Shown here in pieces: positions 60,890 to 64,000 of a stretch of DNA of 64,000 bases (its first letter is position 1; each line of letters opens with the position of its first letter). The translations under genes were made by a program, and so were the position numbers. This DNA comes from Hetaerina americana (lineage: Eukaryota; Arthropoda; Insecta; Odonata; Calopterygidae). The stretch spans positions 1,902,001 through 1,966,000 of the forward strand of contig JAKTNV010000002.1 in assembly GCA_022747635.1 (NCBI GenBank), in the 5' to 3' direction. The notes beneath the pieces were generated by a model. It saw only the letters and a list, made by a program, of their open reading frames with translations. It was not told where the DNA came from and searched no databases.

Positions 60890-62580
60890 ATCATAAAAAA
60901 GGATAGAGAGTAGGGCAAATGATTACTTAGGGGATGACCAGTTTGTGCTTAGGAAGGGGAGAGGTACGCGTGATGCCATTGCAGTATTGAGATTATTAAT
61001 CGAGAGGAATATAGAACACAACCAGGAGGCATTTACCTGTTTCGTAGATTCCGAAAAAGCGTTTGATAGAGTGAATTGGGAAAAACTAATGAGTATTCTG
61101 GCTGAGGCACGAGGAATGACCGCGGGGAGAAAGCAGTCGAGTTCTACAGGAGACAGGGGCTAGTCATCATCAACACTTGGTTTTGACACCAAAAAAGACG
61201 CAGGTATACATGGAAAATGCCAGGTGACTCAGGAAGATATCAGCTAGATTATATCCTGGTTAGACACAGGTTTAGGAACAGTGTGATAAATTCGCACAGC
61301 TTCCCGGGAGCGGATGCGGACTCTGACCACAATTTAGTTGTGAAATGTAGCGTCCGTTTCAAAAAGATAAGGCAGGGGAGAGGTACGCGTGATGCCATTG
61401 CAGTAATGAGATTATTAATGGAGAGGAATATCAACCACAACCAGGAGGTATTTGCCTGTTTCGTAGATTTCGAAAAAGCGTTTGATAGAGTGGATTGGGA
61501 AAAACTAATGAGTATTCTGCAGGAAAAAGGAATAGATTGGAGGGAAAGGAGGCTAACCCGCAACCTGTACATGTCTCAGACTGCTCAGGTGCGGGTGGGG
61601 AACTGGGAGTCCGGATGGGCAGTGTTAGGAAGGGGTGTAAGGCAGGGTTGCCCATTATCACCGTTGCTGTTCAACCTGTATGCTGAGGAAATGATCAAAG
61701 AGGCATGGGAAGAACTGGAGGTAGGAATGAAAGTGGGCGGGGCATTCGTAAAATCAGCTAGGTTCGCTGATGACCAAGCTTTAGTTTGTCAGTCAGCCAA
61801 GGGGCTGCAAGCGTTTCTGAGTGAATTGGAAATTCAGTGCGACAGGTATGGGATGAGAATCAATGTTAATAAAACAAAGGTTATGCGATTTTCTAGAAAG
61901 AAAAAGGCTAAGCTAAACATTAAAATAGGAGGGAAAAAACTAGAGCAGGTAGAACAGTTTACGTATCTCGGAAGTGTTTTGGACCAACACGGTCAAAGTA
62001 GTAGGGGCGTAAGGAGAAGAAATGCTCTAGGCAAAGAGGCTTTCACAAGGAGGAGGGAGATGAAGACGGGGACGTTGAGTAAGGATGTTAAGAAAAGACT
62101 CGTAAAAACTTTGATATGGAGCGTAGCTATGTACGGCGCGGAAACCTGGTCATTGAAGCAGGAGGATAGACGTAGACTGGAGGCTTTTGAAATGTGGGTG
62201 TGGAGAAGAATGGAGAAGGTGAAATGGACAGAGAAGAAAACAAATGAGGAAGTACTTGCCATGGTGGGCGAGGGGAGGGGTTTGTTGGGAGAAATCCTAT
62301 GGAGGCAGGAAAAGTGGGTGAAGGGGGATTGACCGGCAGTGGGATGTCGAAGACTGTAATAGAGGGGAGAATGTTAGGCAAACGAGGAAAGGGAAGGAAC
62401 AGGATAGGGATGTTGGATGGGATGAAGGGAGGAACAAACTACTCAGAGATGAAGAGGGTGATGAAGAACCCGATTTAGAGTGGGATGCTGGATTTTGCTA
62501 GGAGTCACACAATATTTATTTGGTAGTTGTGTCCTTCGAAAAACCTTCCTTAACCAGTAGATTACCTAATAATAATAATA
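60890..62580 (+). mobile_element. LINE-A copy 4, rearranged (RT-endonuclease-RT)
   Basis: Three blocks in one orientation: an RT piece (60890 to about 61098), then the endonuclease C-terminal part with 'MPGDSGRYQLDYILVRHRF' (about 61099-61373), then RT again from the same 'RGTRDAIAV' motif (about 61378) to the C-terminal tail and 3' UTR. The 3' terminus GTAGATTACCT at about 62567 matches copy 1 and is followed by AATAATAATAATA. Order and duplication differ from copy 1, so the copy arose by template switching or recombination. Confidence 0.85.
61217..62332 (+). pseudogene. LINE-A endonuclease tail fused in frame to RT
   Basis: A 371-aa open frame: endonuclease end (residues about 1-53, 'DYILVRHRF…FKKIRQ'), then a direct jump to RT '[20 protein letters not shown]', '[15 protein letters not shown]', '[20 protein letters not shown]', palm FADDQAL (at about 61763), 'RFSRKKKAKLNIKIGG', 'TYLGSVLDQ', and C-terminal 'WRRMEKVKWTEKKTNEEVLA'. 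The RT fingers N-terminal to 'RGTRD' are missing, so it is unlikely to be an active polymerase although both palm Asp are present. The longest uninterrupted LINE-A frame here. Confidence 0.85.
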
Positions 62581-62971
62581 CAGTGATAGTAAATAATAGT
62601 AATATTAGTAATTAATATCAGGTTTCAGTCAAAGCGTTTTCCTCCGAAAGTGTTTTTAGACTTAATCATCGACTGAATACCTTTCATTCAATAGTTATGA
62701 TTGAAACATGTGAGTGGATTTCGTTTTTTTTTGTTCCTCAAAGACCGGGAAATGTTTTTAGGAACTAAGGGATGTGCCAAAATCAAGTCCATGGCAATAA
62801 CGCTAATTAACGACGCTGACGATTCAACTAATTTTTCCGTCGTGAAGCACGCGCAGTGAACAGCTAATGAAATTCACTCGCCCGATCGCTTCCTCCATTT
62901 ATGACACTGTTTCGCTGCTTTGCTGCCGATTAGTCAGAATCGATTGCAACCAGGGGAGAACTAGCAAACTA
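62581..62971. other. Nothing recognised
   Basis: AT-rich flank between the LINE-A 3' tail and Mar3 copy B. No supported feature. Confidence 0.4.
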
Positions 62972-63946
62972 ACAGGGTAGGCTGAAAACTAGTGCACACA
63001 TGCTTGTAGAACACAAACAAAATGACCTTCAGAAGCACTCCTGGTGGCATGTGGAAGTAACTACCCCCCTCAACTTACATGCGCAGGTTTGAGGTCGTTC
63101 CATTCATCCAGTGTATTTCGAGAAGCGGAAGTATGGAGATATATTCTAGTGCTATGTCAACGCTAGTTAAACAGTGTGCTGCTGTCGAATATTTAATTGC
63201 TAAAAAATTGACTCCACTTAGAATAATCGGTCGTTAGAAGTCGATAGAAGTCGTTAAAAGGCTGTTTATGGTGACAATGCTGTTGATAGGTCTACACTAA
63301 ATCAATGGGTAGTAAAATTTCGTGGTTACGAGCACGGAAAAACAAAAAATGGCGATGAAACACGCAGTGGACGTCCGATCACTTCCATAGACGATAAACA
63401 TCGCACGCTCGTCGCACATTTGATTCAAAATGACCGGCAAATCACTCAAAAGCGTATCGCAAACCATATTGGAATATCCAAGGAAGACGTTCGTCATGTT
63501 AAAGGCACCCTGGCGCCAATAATCTTTCTTGCAACATGACAACGCTCGTCCACACACCTCACGCGCAACTGGAGAGGCTCTGAGAAACCTGAAATTGGAA
63601 CCGATTCCACACACTCCTTATTACCCCGATCTTGCGCCTTGGGTTTTTTAATTTTTTCCTCAACTCAAGAGAAACCTCGAGGGTAATCATTACACCTCGG
63701 ATGATGTGGTAAAGGCAGCTGTCAAGTCCTGGATTCGAGAAAAGTCGGAAGAGTTTTTCGGTGACGGAATGAAAAAACTTGTTACACGTTGGGAGATGAA
63801 ATGTTTGTTAGCCTTAACGGTGTCTATGTTGAAAAATAAATATAAATGATTTTGAAGCTTAGGGATTGTACTTTTTGCCCGATATTGCTATTAGGTTTTG
63901 TTCGTGCTCTACAAGCAAATGTCAATTGCCTTTCAGCTTACCCTCG
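62972..63946 (+). mobile_element. Mar3 copy B: internally deleted mariner
   Basis: Left end AGGGTAGGCTGAAAACTAGT (62974 on), right end complement of CGAGGGTAAGCTGAAAGGCA (ending 63946), about 975 bp. Coding remnants: 'RLKAVYGDNAVDRSTLNQWV'-like HTH region (about 63250-63310), 'DETRSGRPIT', 'QNDRQITQKRIANHIGISKE' (to about 63490), then a deletion join. The C-terminal part follows: 'QHDNARPHTS', 'YPDLAPW', 'GNHYTSDDVVKAAVKSWIRE', 'GDGMKKLVTRW'. The third catalytic Asp position after LAP is lost, and stops and frameshifts occur. The deletion join lies close to that of copy A. Confidence 0.85.
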
Positions 63947-64000
63947 TGCATTACGCGAAATACCCAAATCCGCGGAGAACTTTCGTTCGGCCGGTGGAAT

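Overview
The window looks like a stretch of an animal, probably arthropod/insect, nuclear genome. It is AT-rich, punctuated by short G/C-rich islands and long (TA)n microsatellites, and full of mariner-type DNA transposons, non-LTR retrotransposons (LINEs), tRNA-derived SINEs and Penelope-like retroelements. I found no convincing host protein-coding gene, rRNA or true tRNA gene and nothing bacterial (no operons, no CRISPR). The species cannot be named from this sequence. Family labels used here (LINE-A, LINE-B, LINE-C, Mar1-Mar3, SINE1, SINE2, PLE1, PLE2) are my own.

Layout. 0-12.5 kb: mostly unannotated DNA with GC islands, decayed 3' ends of a CR1/L2-like LINE (LINE-B) and one old SINE. 12.5-19.85 kb: an almost continuous chain of elements joined through (TA)n arrays. 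In order these are a LINE-A 5'-end stub, an almost full-length LINE-A (minus strand, RTE-like, killed by nonsense codons), a Penelope-like element (PLE1) split by a mariner deletion derivative (Mar1), a short dispersed repeat, and a mariner with an uninterrupted 357-aa transposase inserted in a TA array. 21.7-25.9 kb: an old mariner relic, a second Mar1 copy, and a Mar3 mariner carrying a SINE with a target-site duplication. 28.4-33.9 kb: a second TA-centred cluster (dispersed repeat, SINE1, Mar2 deletion derivative inside a TA array, truncated LINE-A copy 2), then an 82-bp-arm inverted repeat resembling a Penelope terminal repeat with a hammerhead-ribozyme-like core. 35-41.5 kb: LINE-B2, LINE-C and a very old RTE-like LINE holding two SINE2 copies. 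44.4-45.7 kb: TA array, a Penelope 3' tail (PLE2), an AT-rich inverted repeat and a LINE-B2 3' end. 48.8-50 kb: a jockey-like LINE relic. 51.4-54.8 kb: third Mar1 copy and LINE-A copy 3. 58.8-64 kb: LINE-B2, SINE1, a rearranged LINE-A copy 4 with a duplicated reverse-transcriptase block, and a second internally deleted Mar3.

The genes do not form a pathway; they are selfish elements at different stages of decay. The signals most worth following are: (TA)n arrays at nearly every LINE-A/Penelope end; the three almost identical Mar1 copies that keep only the DNA-binding half of a transposase; the intact mariner; the exact insertion of Mar1 into the GIY-YIG motif of PLE1; and the hammerhead-like inverted repeat.
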